The position numbers and the translations under genes were made by a program. 64,000 nucleotides of DNA, from contig OX031062.1 in assembly GCA_943736015.1 (NCBI GenBank), forward strand, positions 31,283,462-31,347,461. The letters are read 5' to 3'. The notes below the pieces were generated by a model. The model saw nothing but the letters and a program-made list of their open reading frames with translations. It had not been told where the DNA came from and did no database searches. Below are positions 31,636 through 40,605 of this stretch, one piece after another; positions within the stretch are counted from its first letter, which is position 1, and each line of letters begins with the position of its first letter. The stretch comes from Tridacna crocea. Lineage: Eukaryota > Mollusca > Bivalvia > Cardiida > Cardiidae.

Positions 31636-31816
31636 TTAACCTTTTCCCAAAGCAAACTGTAGGCATCTGCAGATGAAAACTTCAAGACTGGTAAAAATGA
31701 AACTAAGTTCCTCCATACTGGGGAGAAGACACTGTGGGAAAAGAAGAAAATGCTGCTTCCCTGCTAAAATTTTTTCAAATTAGCCCAGTCTTTCTCGTGG
31801 TCATTTGATTCTTTAA
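31636..31816 (-). mobile_element. Family A MITE, right core arm lost
   Basis: TTAACCTTTTCCCAAAGCAA start; left stem CACTGTGGGAAAAGAAGAAA. Then CTGCTAAAATTTTTTCAAAT and a short-arm tail that ends at the TTAA of the next copy. Confidence 0.7.
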
Positions 31817-32033
31817 CGAATGACAAAATTTTAGACCAGACCAAATTGAAAGCATTTTGCAGATGACAAAATAAATGTGGCTGAAAAATTGAAATTTGGT
31901 TTTGGGAAAGGTAGAAAACTTTGTGGGAAAAGGAGAAAATGCTGGTTACCAGCATTTTCTCCTTTTCCTGCAATGTTTTCAAGGCTTTTTTCTAAGGGTC
32001 ATTAAAAGTCATGATTGTGTAGTAAAGATTTAA
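31813..32033 (-). mobile_element. Family A MITE, left terminus shortened
   Basis: TTAACGAATGACAAAATTTT: the CTCTTTACCA terminal block is missing, so this end may be a junction rather than a true end. Core intact. Right TTAA present. Confidence 0.85.
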
Positions 32034-32049
32034 ACTGAGGATTGTGTGA

Positions 32050-32124
32050 TGGCTGATGACCAGAATGTTCTTCTTTGTTCACAAGGTTTTCAAGGCCTTC
32101 TTCCTAAAACAGGGGATCATCTAG
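32050..32124 (-). mobile_element. Family A right-half fragment
   Basis: GACCAGAATGTTCTTCTTTG, then GGTTTTCAAGGCCTTCTTCC; it abuts the next TTAA. Confidence 0.45.
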
Positions 32125-32353
32125 TTAATCCATTACCACACGATCCCTACTTTTGACACCCCTGAGAAAGAAGCCTTTTGAAAACACTGTGGGAAAAGGA
32201 GAAAATGCTGGTAACCAGCATTTTCTCCTTTTCCAACAGTGTTTTCTACCCTTCCCAGCACAACTTTCAAATTTTGAGTCACATTTATTTTGTCCTCTGC
32301 AAATGCTTTCAATTTGAACCAGTCAAACATTTTCTCGTGTGGTAAAGAGTTAA
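32125..32353 (+). mobile_element. Family A MITE, full length
   Basis: TTAATCCATTACCACACGAT to GTGGTAAAGAGTTAA. CACTG subgroup on both stems; right stem reads TTCCAACAGTG. Confidence 0.95.
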
Positions 32354-32399
32354 AGGGTAAAGAAGACATGATTTATCCAAACAATAAAGATCTAGGACA

Positions 32400-32440
32400 A
32401 CAGTACAAAATCTGCAGTCTGATCTTTTTCCACTCAGTGC
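32400..32440. repeat. Family C right half
   Basis: AAATCTGCAGTCTGATCTTTTTCCACTCAG. Confidence 0.4.
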
Positions 32441-32917
32441 AAAAAATCATCATCTATATCCATGGTATTCTAAAAGATACTCTTTCTTAGTCATGACAAC
32501 ATGATTTCTTACGATCACCTGCACTATATCTATGTATTTAGATAAGAAAATGACTAATGAAGAAATTGCCAACATTTAGCACTATATTCATGTATTTCCA
32601 AAATCAGCCTCCCTTCCACCCTTTCCCCTCCCTTCCCTGAAAAAAAGAAAATGCCTGGTAAATTTTTATAACTCCATAAATGTGAAACTACTTGGCTTAT
32701 GGAAAAGATTTCTGAACTATCAATCAATCCTAACACTACTGCAGCAAACAACTGCTCCTTTTCCGACAATTTCTGTAAGATGTCTATGGCAGTAGCGTTA
32801 ATTCCTTCAGTGCAAAATACATAAATTCGACCTCTAAGACAGAGAGGAAAATCTACTGAAACTCAGAAAAAAACATTACCGGTATTTCCTAAGTTTGACA
32901 AAGAAGCCAAGATGATG
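32441..32917. other. No feature recognised
   Basis: No repeat family or gene supported; CT-rich patch near 32605-32640. Confidence 0.3.
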
Positions 32918-32972
32918 TAAATCTAAGATCGGACTGTACAAACTTTCATCTAATCTTGCTCTATGTCCCATC
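32918..32972. repeat. Family C fragment
   Basis: GTAAATCTAAGATCGGACTG and CATCTAATCTTGCTCTATG, strongly diverged. Confidence 0.4.
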
Positions 32973-32976
32973 TCCT

Positions 32977-33191
32977 TAACCCTTTCCCAAACTATCCCTG
33001 GTTTTTACAACCCTGGGATAGGAGCCTTTTGAAAACACTGTTGGAAAAGGAGAAAATGCTGGTAACCAGCATTTTCTCCTTTTCCAACAATGTTTTCTAC
33101 CCTGCTGGAAACAAATTTCAAATTTTGAGTTACATTTATTTTGTCGTCTGCAAGTGTTTTCAATATGGACCAGTATAAAATTTTGTTGTTT
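32977..33191 (+). mobile_element. Family A MITE fused to family B
   Basis: TTAACCCTTTCCCAAACTAT start. Both stems show GTTGGAAAAGG / CCTTTTCCAAC. The long arm runs to TAAAATTTTGTTGTTTG, where family B text begins without an intervening TTAA. Confidence 0.9.
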
Positions 33192-33379
33192 GCTTGTAGG
33201 AGACTTTGGAAAACATTGCGGCAAAAGGTGAAATTGCTCGTGACGAGCAATTTCACCTTTTGTCACAATGTTTTCTATGCTATCAAAGGTGTCGTACACA
33301 TAAGAAAAGGTTTCCTCCTTGCTGTTATATAGGGTCAATTAGAGATACCATAGAAATGCCTTATGGGGTAAAGGGTTAA
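33192..33379 (+). mobile_element. Family B MITE, left end replaced
   Basis: Begins within CTTGTAGGAG, about 35 bp inside a normal B copy. Core TTGCTCGTGACGAGCAA perfect. Ends ATGGGGTAAAGGGTTAA. Confidence 0.9.
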
Positions 33380-33414
33380 GACCCTGATTCTACCATTGGC
33401 AATGAAAAGGTTAA

Positions 33415-33631
33415 TTAACCCATTACAAAACATTCAAGAAATTTAACAACCCTGAGGATGGAGGTTTCTCAGAGAACATTAAGGATAAAACGCTAGTAAT
33501 CAACATTTTTCTCCTATTCCCACAAGGTTTTCAACACTCTCTCAAATTCTATCACTTCAGCTTAATTTGTTATCCGCAAATGCTTTGGATTTTGGAGAGC
33601 TCCATATTTTTGTTGTTTGGTATTCGGTTAA
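33415..33631 (+). mobile_element. Family A MITE, decayed core
   Basis: TTAACCCATTACAAAACATT to TGGTATTCGGTTAA. Core AACGCTAGTAATCAACATTT no longer pairs at the centre. Confidence 0.8.
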
Positions 33632-33860
33632 CCCTGTACCTGGTGACACAGACTCAAATTTTAGCAACCTTGCTGAAGAAGCCTAAAAATTTGAGAAAAT
33701 CGTGGAAAAAGGAGAACCTGTTAAGCAGCATTTTCTCTTATCTCATAATGTTTTCTATCGTATGATAACCAGATTTCAATTTTTGTTTTACAGTCATTTT
33801 GATGTCTGCAAATGCTTTGAATTTAGACCTGCCAAAATTTCATAGTGTGCTTGAAAGTTG
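33628..33860 (+). mobile_element. Family A MITE, decayed
   Basis: Shares TTAA with the previous copy; core GTGGAAAAAGGAGAACCTG is shortened. The right end is eroded (CATAGTGTGCTTGAAAGTTG). Confidence 0.7.
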
Positions 33861-34104
33861 AAAAGCTGCACTTGCGCACTTTGTGTCATTACGGGTGATA
33901 TGCCAAGCTCCTGGCCAATGAACTGCAACAGAAGGGATTTCATTTCTAAAGCGGAGAGTGATAGTAAGCAGTTTGATCTACAGATTGAAATGCCCGTAAA
34001 AAAGCAAGCTTCAGATAATGTGCTTGATTAAAAGAAAACATGCGGAAGCTGTCTAGATAGAATCCCATCTTTATAGTGTTATGCATTTGGCATATCAATT
34101 ATGA
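33861..34104. other. No feature recognised
   Basis: Somewhat GC-richer than average near 33880-33960, without a recognised repeat or exon. Confidence 0.3.
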
Positions 34105-34329
34105 TTAACCCTTTACACCACAATCCAAATTTTTTATCGACACTAAGGAAGAAGGCTTTTGAAAACAATGTGAGAAAAGGAGAAAATGCTGATAACAGCA
34201 TTTTCTCCTTTTCCCACACTGTTTTCTACCCTTTCTCACACAATTTTTGTCCCTTCGAGCTACATTTGTTGCATGCACATGCTTTGAATTTCGCCAAGTC
34301 CAATATTTTGCCGTTTGGCACAGAGATAA
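34105..34329 (+). mobile_element. Family A MITE, full length
   Basis: TTAACCCTTTACACCACAAT to GTTTGGCACAGAGATAA. Centre TGATAACAGC shortens the stem. Confidence 0.9.
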
Positions 34330-34344
34330 CCAAATACCTCCTAC

Positions 34345-34450
34345 AAACTGTTTTCATCTTGCAGTAAGGACATCTTTTGACAACATTTTGGAAAAAGGAG
34401 AGATTTCTTATCATGAACCATTCCATCCATTACCATAATATTCTGCATAA
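34345..34450. mobile_element. Family A relic
   Basis: CATCTTTTGACAACATTTTG, GAAAAAGGAGAGATTTCTTA, CATGAACC; only the left core arm is recognisable. Confidence 0.3.
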
Positions 34451-34546
34451 TTAGGTTTTCATGTAAATCTCCCATATTCATGCAAATAATCCATACTTTA
34501 CAAGGATGTTTTCAAACATGACCTCGAAAAATTTATTTCAAAAAGA

Positions 34547-34707
34547 TAACAAAGTCTTTGCCAAACAAGAAATTTCACACTTCGTCAACTTCAAAACATT
34601 TGCAGATGAAATAAATTATACTACTCAAATTGTGCACTTCATCTGTGTAAAAAAAAAAGTAAAAATAAATAGGGTGGGAAAAAGAGAAATTGCTGTCTAC
34701 CATGTTA
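34547..34707 (-). mobile_element. Family A MITE, left part
   Basis: AGTCTTTGCCAAACAAGAAA, long arm AAAACATTTGCAGATGAAAT, left stem GGGTGGGAAAAAGAGAAATT. The right side is replaced by the next TTAA. Confidence 0.6.
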
Positions 34708-34926
34708 ACTGTTTACCAAATGACAAAATTTAGACTGGATTAAATTGAAACCATTGCAGACAACAAATTAAAAACAGCCCAATATTTTGTCCTTTGATGT
34801 GATAGAAAAAATTCCGGGAAAATGAGAAAATGCTGTCTTCCAGCAATTTTTCCTTTATCCAAGATGTTTTCAAGGGGATTCCACCTTATGGTAGTCAACA
34901 GTCCAAATTGTGTAACAAAGGATTAA
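34705..34926 (-). mobile_element. Family A MITE, decayed stem
   Basis: TTAACTGTTTACCAAATGAC to GTGTAACAAAGGATTAA. Short arm variant GGGGATTCCACCTTATGGTA is shared with the next copy. Confidence 0.85.
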
Positions 34927-35118
34927 TTCTTTATGAAACAACTGGACCAAATTAAAAGCATTACAATTTAAATAGATGATTTCTGACGTAAATATGGTAG
35001 AAAACATTGTGGGAAAAGGAGAAAATGCTGGTTACCAGCATTTTCTCCTTTTCTCACTTTGTTTTCAAAAGGATTCCACCTTAGAGTCATCAACAATCAG
35101 GATTGTGTACCTAAGGAT
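34923..35118 (-). mobile_element. Family A MITE, right end eroded
   Basis: Shares TTAA; the long arm is shortened. Core perfect except for the CACTTTG end. Right side AGTCATCAACAATCAGGATT. Confidence 0.85.
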
Positions 35119-35249
35119 CGCAGGCCTACATTGGCACATAATATGACAGGTTTGTCAGAAAGCCATCTTTTGAGGTTTTCCTGTGATCTAGATAAAGCCC
35201 TTATGCTTCCTTTTCATCAACAATGCTAGGTTTCAGTTCAAATCTTAAT

Positions 35250-35480
35250 TTAACCCATTACCACACAATCCCTACTTTTGAAGCCTCTGAGAAAGAAGCC
35301 TTTTGAAAACACTGTAGGAAAAGGAGAAAATGCTGGTAACCAGCATTTTCTCCTTTTCCCACAGTGTTTTCTACCCTTCCCAGAATAAATTTTAATTTTT
35401 TCAGTCACCTTTATTTTTGTCGTCTGCAAATGCTTTCAATTTGAACCAGTCTAAAATTTTGTTGTGTGGTAAAGAGTTAA
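35250..35480 (+). mobile_element. Family A MITE, full length
   Basis: TTAACCCATTACCACACAAT to GTGTGGTAAAGAGTTAA. CACTG subgroup on both stems. Confidence 0.95.
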
Positions 35481-35520
35481 GAGCTAGTCAGCTGATTGGC
35501 TGAGACATTCTGTGTGGAGG

Positions 35521-35749
35521 TTAACTCTACCAAACAACAAAATTGAAGACTGGTCCGAATTGAAAGGACCTGCAGGCGCAAAATAAACGTAACTCAAAAA
35601 TTGAATTTTTTTTTCCAACAGGGTAGGAAACAATGTGGGAAAATGAGAATATGCACTCGTAAGCAGCATGTTCTCCTTTTCCAACAATGTTTTCAAAAAG
35701 CATCTATCTCACGATTATAAAATCCAGGGATTGTTTGGTATAGAGTTAA
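35521..35749 (-). mobile_element. Family A MITE, full length
   Basis: TTAACTCTACCAAACAACAA to GTTTGGTATAGAGTTAA. The centre has been rebuilt as ACTCGTAAGCAGCA, so the loop no longer pairs. Confidence 0.9.
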
Positions 35750-35777
35750 CCCTTTTAAGATCAATCATGTTCCCAAA

Positions 35778-35905
35778 CTCTTTACCACTTAATCCCCAGT
35801 TTAAACCATCATGGGGAAAAAAAGAAATATAAAAAAATTGCAAAAAAAAAGGAGAATATGCTGGTTACCAGCTTGTCTCCCTTTTTCACAAATATTGAAA
35901 TTCCA
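35778..35905 (+). mobile_element. Family A MITE, decayed
   Basis: ACTCTTTACCACTTAATCCC, then an A-rich left stem and GCTGGTTACCAGCTTGTCTC; the long arm is missing. Confidence 0.55.
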
Positions 35906-36204
35906 AAAAGATAAAGGCTACAGGGTTAATATAAGTTCACATATATATTTATTACATATAAAGCCCTTCTTATTCTTTATTACATAATCTAAGATGGAAA
36001 AAAGATGTTATTGCATCATAAATAATTCAAATCTCATTTTGCCCCCCAAAAATATTCACCCATCACCATAATTATAGCTTCCTGTTACAAACACTATGGG
36101 TTATCATGAGCAAATATTTCTTTTTCAAGAATGTTTCTTTGACATTTAGTAACACTGGCTTTCCCTTTCTATACAAATAAATCTTCCATGTAACTACATG
36201 TATT
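35906..36204. other. No feature recognised
   Basis: AT-rich; nothing supported. Confidence 0.3.
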
Positions 36205-36536
36205 CAGGGATCATTTGCGCCGCGAAATCGCGAGATTCTCTCATTAAAATAGCAAAAATCACATTCTAAATCTCAATTGAAACAAAATCTCGCATACCGA
36301 TTTTTGGCAGATGATAGGGATAGAACTGAGTGTCAGTCATTACATAGCGGAAATCCGGACAATAAACTAGTCTATACAATGGTTCCCCGCGTCATAAAAC
36401 AAGATATACGGGAAGCAGATTACCATTTGCAACATTCGGCTTGTTTGGTGTTTTTCCTTATCATTAGCGCACCGTGATGTTGTGTGCGAATGCAGTTCGT
36501 GTTGAAGTCGTCTGTGTCAGGCACAGTCCGAGGAAA

Positions 36537-36776
36537 ATGCCTTTCAAGAAGAGAAAAGTAGAATCGAACCAAATCAAATCTTGTAATAAAATAACCAGTT
36601 TTCTTACGAACTCACGAGTCAAGACTGATGAGAGTGCTGAAAGCCCAGATAAACATGATAAATCGCCGACCAAGTCCACCGATGACACAGCTACATCTTT
36701 GGATCCCTCGATACCGAAAAAAGTAGTCAAATTTAACGAAAAGATGCTTAAGTTACATGGGTTGAAAAAATGTTGA
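36537..36776 (+). pseudogene. N-terminal transposase-like fragment
   Basis: Open frame of 79 codons from an ATG in favourable context (AAAATGC). Residues 4-8 are KKRKV, a basic nuclear-localisation-like cluster. KITSFL at 18-23 resembles the I-x-x-F-L/F motif often seen near the start of hAT-type proteins. The rest is Lys/Ser/Asp-rich and probably disordered. An upstream in-frame ATG at 36474 adds 21 residues with no such features, so 36537 is the better start. The frame ends at TGA without any zinc finger or catalytic segment. Its place inside a CAGGG element is the main support. Confidence 0.5.
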
Positions 36777-36799
36777 CACTCTGGTTTTTAGTTGTAAGA

Positions 36800-36951
36800 C
36801 TTGTGATAACAATGTGGGGAAAGGAGAAATTGCTCAAATTGAGCAGTTTATCGTTTTCCAACATTGTTTTCTCTCATTTCAGAGAAAGACTAGTCACTTT
36901 TAAAATAGTGTCTTAAAGAGGTTTGGATTTGTCATTTGGAGAAGAGTTAGA
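36800..36951 (+). mobile_element. Family A relic nested in the hAT-like element
   Basis: ATAACAATGTGGGGAAAGGA, centre AAATTGCTCAAATTGAGCAG, right stem TCGTTTTCCAACATTG, and long-arm end TTTGGAGAAGAGTTAGA. The centre is closer to family B. Confidence 0.65.
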
Positions 36952-37065
36952 TTCCTGAAAAATGAAACAAAAAATCTCATTAAAATTTTAAATCTCTCAT
37001 AATTTTTGGGCAAATGGGACATTTTCTCTCATATTTAAGTCCAACCAGAATGATCCCTGTGTATT

Positions 37066-37190
37066 AATCCCCTGGCTGCTAAGCGTGACTCACTGACCTT
37101 TTGTGGACAGTGTACTTTTTGTGCAGTCTGATCTTGGATCTACTCAGTCTGATATGAAGTTATTTCATCCCCAAAAATAACTTTGAAAAA
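37066..37190. mobile_element. Family C MITE, partial
   Basis: TAATCCCCTGGCTGCTAAGC, then TTTGTGCAGTCTGATCTTGG and AACTTTGAAAAAGACC. The left palindrome arm is missing. Confidence 0.5.
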
Positions 37191-37253
37191 GACCTTATTC
37201 ATTGTTTCTAAATGGCTCGAATGTTCCACTACATTTATTCAGCAGGATATGGG

Positions 37254-37483
37254 TTAACCCTTTGCTAAATGACAAAATTGTAGACTTACTCAGATTGAAA
37301 GCACTTGCAGACGACAAAATAAATGTGACTCAAAAATTGAAATTTGATTTGGGTAGAGTAGAAAACATTTTGGTAAAAGGAGAAAATGCTGGTTTACCAG
37401 CATTTTCTCCTTCTACCAAAATGTTTTCAAAAGGCTTCTTTCTCAAGGACATAAAAAGTCGGGATTGTGTGGTAAAGAGTTAA
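37254..37483 (-). mobile_element. Family A MITE, full length
   Basis: Both stems carry two matched changes: ATTTTGGTAAAAGG on the left and its near complement CTACCAAAAT on the right. TTAA at both ends. Confidence 0.95.
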
Positions 37484-37679
37484 ATCTGTCTTCTTGTTTT
37501 GATCAGACTCAAACAGGCTAGAGAGGAAATGGACCAAACCACATGGACTAAGATGAAATGAAGTTTTGATCTTGTTTTCCCTCTTCTTCCAAGAGATAAA
37601 ATACACCCAAATGATTCCTGAACTTCTTACCTCAGGAATAAAATTGTACTCATTTAAACTGAGATAATATCTCAGTGTG
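37484..37679. other. No feature recognised
   Basis: Nothing supported. Confidence 0.3.
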
Positions 37680-37909
37680 GCTGGAATTATATGCTTTTCG
37701 GCTGTAAAGGGTTGACAACACTATAGGAAAAGGAGAAAATGCCGGTTCCAAGAGCTGGAATTATATGCTTTTTGGCTGTAAAGGGTAGACAACATTATGG
37801 GAAAAGGAGAAAATGACAGTTACCACTATTTTCTCCTTTTCCCATATTATTTTTAAAAGGCTTCTATCTCAGGCTCGTAAAAACCAGGGATTGTTTGGTA
37901 AAGGGTTAA
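37680..37909 (-). mobile_element. Family A MITE with 74 bp duplication
   Basis: GCTGGAATTATATGCTTTT, GGCTGTAAAGGGT and a left stem up to the centre occur at 37680 and again at 37754. The second copy continues into a full core and right end TTGGTAAAGGGTTAA. The normal long arm is absent. Confidence 0.8.
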
Positions 37910-38098
37910 AGTAGACAACTTGTTTAGTTTTGAAGCAGACTTGCATTTGAAAAAAATGTTGGTATAGGTAGAGCTGCCTGAAAGGTGCAGTTATTGCTCC
38001 TTTTGCTTTAACATTTGTATGCAAACTTAATTCATTTCAACAATCCATGTTCTTATCGTAAAACAAGAACTTGTAGGTTAACATCATTCTCTTAAGAT

Positions 38099-38228
38099 TT
38101 TTACCAAACAATCCTGTGTTTTAACAACCTTGACAACAAAAGTTTTTGAAACCATTGTGGGAAATGGAAAACATGCCTGTAACCAGCACTTCTACTTTTC
38201 CTCACAACATTTTCCAAAAGACAAATCT
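38099..38228 (+). mobile_element. Family A MITE, long arm lost
   Basis: TTTTTACCAAACAATCCTGT, stem GTGGGAAATGGAAAACATGC, centre CTGTAACCAG, right stem TTTTCCTCACAAC. Confidence 0.65.
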
Positions 38229-38399
38229 ATAGATTTGCAAGTTTACACCTGTCATATTCACTAATATTTAGTAGTAGATTTGATCATATAAAAGCACTAA
38301 GTAAGAAAAAAAAAATCCTTTGATTAATACATAAATGATTTCATTGTATGATTGCATTTATAATTTATTATGAATGTATTACGAAAAAAACACAATTTT

Positions 38400-38490
38400 G
38401 GTCATAAAGCAAATTTTTAAGAAAAAAAAAAACAAACACATTTTTTATCATAAAGCACATTTTTTATCATAAAGCACATTTACACTCCCA
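38400..38490 (+). repeat. 19 bp AT-rich tandem repeat
   Basis: CACATTTTTTATCATAAAG occurs twice in succession near 38440-38478, with a diverged copy before it. Confidence 0.7.
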
Positions 38491-38524
38491 CAAGTATTTA
38501 AAGCAGTAAATGTTATTCAACTTT

Positions 38525-38552
38525 AAAATGATTGTACAAAAAGAATCATTTT
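38525..38552. other. Short hairpin
   Basis: AAAATGATT, a ten-base loop, then AATCATTTT, just left of the G-rich repeat. Confidence 0.6.
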
Positions 38553-38560
38553 AAAACCAT

Positions 38561-38668
38561 GGGGGTTTTGTCCACTTTTCAGTTAAGAGTAGGGGGGTTT
38601 TGTCCAGGGGGGTTTTGTCCAGGGGGGGTTTGTCCTAGGGGGGTTTTGTCCTAGGGGGGTTTTGTCCG
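38561..38668 (+). repeat. GGGGGGTTTTGTCC tandem repeat
   Basis: The 15-16 bp unit GGGGGGTTTTGTCC plus A or TA is repeated about five times, after one outlying copy at 38561. Runs of five to seven G spaced by nine or ten bases could form a G-quadruplex on this strand. One frame reads Gly-Gly-Phe-Cys-Pro repeats, with no sign of a gene. Confidence 0.9.
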
Positions 38669-38760
38669 TACCCCAAAATCTAAAGACAAGTCTGAAAGAC
38701 AAAATTACTTTCATCATTTGAGTGACTGAAATTTTTCGTCTGAAAAGTCCATCAATAAGT

Positions 38761-38989
38761 TTAACACTTTACTCCATAGATATTCATTTCTAAGCAATGC
38801 TTATAGGAGCCTTTTGAAAACATTGTGGCAAAAGGTGAAATTGCTCGTGATGAGCAATTTCACCTTTTGCCACAATGTTTTCTACACTATCAAAAGATGT
38901 CATATACACATAAGAAACGGCTTCATCCTTGCTGTTATTTAGGGTCAATTAGAGATACCATAGAAATGCCTTATGGGGTAAAGGGTTAG
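38761..38989 (+). mobile_element. Family B MITE, full length
   Basis: TTAACACTTTACTCCATAGA to ATGGGGTAAAGGGTTAG. Stem TTTTGCCACAATG intact on both sides; centre TTGCTCGTGATGAGCAA has one G:T position. Confidence 0.95.
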
Positions 38990-39072
38990 GATGAAAAGTA
39001 AAGGAATCAGGAGAAATTTCAAACACTTACACTCCATCAATGGGAAAGCAATGAAATGATGATCTAGGGTCT

Positions 39073-39283
39073 TTAACTCTTTCCCAAAGGCTTGTCAAAA
39101 TCGAATGCAATTGCAGATGATAAATGTGAAACAAAAATTGAAATTCCTTTTTTGAAGGTTAGAAAACATTGTGGGAAAAGGAGAAAATGCTGGTTCCCAG
39201 CATTTTCTCCTTTTCCCACAATGTTTACAAAACCTTTCTTCCTCAGGGTCGTTAAAAGTCGGGATTGAGTGGTAAAGAGTTAA
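39073..39283 (-). mobile_element. Family A MITE, shortened long arm
   Basis: TTAACTCTTTCCCAAAGGCT; about 15 bp is missing near the left end. Centre GGTTCCCAGC. Confidence 0.9.
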
Positions 39284-39425
39284 ACACTTATCTAAAATAT
39301 AGCCTACAATAATCTCTCAATACCACGTTAACAGTCAAATAGCACTTACGGTTATTCTAGATATATGTAATAATTTTCAATATTTCCTCACAAAATCTAG
39401 GTCTGAAAAGTACCAGAGAAAGCAC

Positions 39426-39595
39426 TTAACCCTTAACCAGACAGCTAAATTTCAGATTTGATAAAGACAATAATTGGTATGTTCCTCAAATTATTGGATT
39501 TTAATACCAGTAGACATCATTGAGGTGAAAGGGGAGAATGCTGGTAACCAGCATTTTCTCCTTTATCCACAATGTTTTCAAAAGCCGGCTTCATC
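39426..39595 (-). mobile_element. Family A MITE, short arm replaced by a SINE
   Basis: TTAACCCTTAACCAGACAGC, a diverged long arm, core GAATGCTGGTAACCAGCATT, then TTTTCAAAAGCC where the SINE begins. Confidence 0.75.
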
Positions 39596-39599
39596 ACTG

Positions 39600-39733
39600 A
39601 AGCTGAGCCTCAGTGGTAACTCAGTCAGTAGTGCATAGGACCAGAGAACAAGGTGGTCGCCGGTTTGATCCCCAGCTCTGCCAATTTCTGACCATTGTTT
39701 TAATGAAAGTAAAGTGGGAAAGCAGCCAGTGGC
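39600..39733 (+). mobile_element. tRNA-derived SINE
   Basis: A box region CAGTGGTAACTCAGTCAGTA and B box GGTTTGATCCC (39662-39672), about 50 bp apart as in a tRNA promoter. The sequence does not close as a tRNA cloverleaf. Lies between a broken family A copy and a whole one. Confidence 0.7.
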
Positions 39734-39963
39734 TTAACCCATTACCACACAATCCCTACTTTTGACGTCCCTGAGAAAGAAGGCTTTAGAAAACATTGTG
39801 GGAAAAGGAGAAAATGCTGGTAACCAGCATTTTCTCCTTTTCCCACAATGTTTTCTACCCCTCACAAAAACAAATTTCAAATTTTCAGTCACTTTTATTT
39901 TGTCTTCTGCAAACACTTTCGATTTGGACAAGGCTGAAATATTGTCGTTTGGTAATGGGTTAA
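39734..39963 (+). mobile_element. Family A MITE, full length
   Basis: TTAACCCATTACCACACAAT to TTTGGTAATGGGTTAA, the best-preserved pair of ends in the window. Core perfect. Confidence 0.97.
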
Positions 39964-40178
39964 CTCTTTACCACACAATCCCGACTTCTATCCTGAGATA
40001 GAAGCCTTTTGAAAACATTGTGGGAAAAGGAGAAAATGCTGGAAACCAGCATTTTCTCCTGTTCCCACAATGTTTTTTACCCTGCTGGAAACAAATTTCA
40101 AATTTTGAGTTACATATAGAATTTGTCATCTGCAAGTGCTTTCAATTTGGACCAGTCTACAATTTGGTCGTGCAGAGC
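39960..40178 (+). mobile_element. Family A MITE, right end eroded
   Basis: Shares TTAA with the previous copy. 10 bp of the short arm is missing (ACTTCTATCCTGAGATAG). Centre TGGAAACCAGC. Ends near ACAATTTGGTCGTGCAG. Confidence 0.9.
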
Positions 40179-40337
40179 AGTTGTATATGGGAACTTCTGG
40201 AGAAACTCGATAGCTACACTGGACATTATTACACTGAAATAATGTTGAAAACAGCATTCAACATGACACAAGCAATCAATATAATCAATCAAGATCACTG
40301 AGTCGGGCTTGTTCCAAGAGAGTGAATGGACACTTCA

Positions 40338-40566
40338 TTAACCCTTTACCACACAATCTTGACTTTTAACTACCCTAAGAGAGAAGCCTTTAGAAAACAT
40401 TGTTTGAAATGGAGAAAATGCTGGTAACCAGCATTTTCTCCTTTTCCCACAATGTTTTCTTCCCTTACCAAAAGAAATGTCAAATTTTCAGTCACTTTTA
40501 TTTTGTCGTCTGAAAATACTTTCAGTTTGGACCAGTCTAAAATTTTGTAGTATAGTAAAGAGTTAA
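40338..40566 (+). mobile_element. Family A MITE, full length
   Basis: TTAACCCTTTACCACACAAT to TATAGTAAAGAGTTAA. Left stem altered (GTTTGAAATGG), right stem normal. Confidence 0.95.
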
Positions 40567-40605
40567 CTAGTCCAAAGAAACCATCATGAACAAATCACTA
40601 CTCAC

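Larger units (their letters stand above)
36205..37059 (+). mobile_element. hAT-like element, CAGGG termini
   Basis: Inverted ends CAGGGATCATT / AATGATCCCTG. Exact 6 bp direct repeat TGTATT outside both (36199-36204, 37060-37065). It carries the start of a transposase-like protein and, further right, a nested family A relic. ATCTC/CTCAT phrases repeat near both ends (AGATTCTCTCATTAAAATAG, AAAATCTCATTAAAATTTTA). 855 bp, non-autonomous. Confidence 0.88.
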
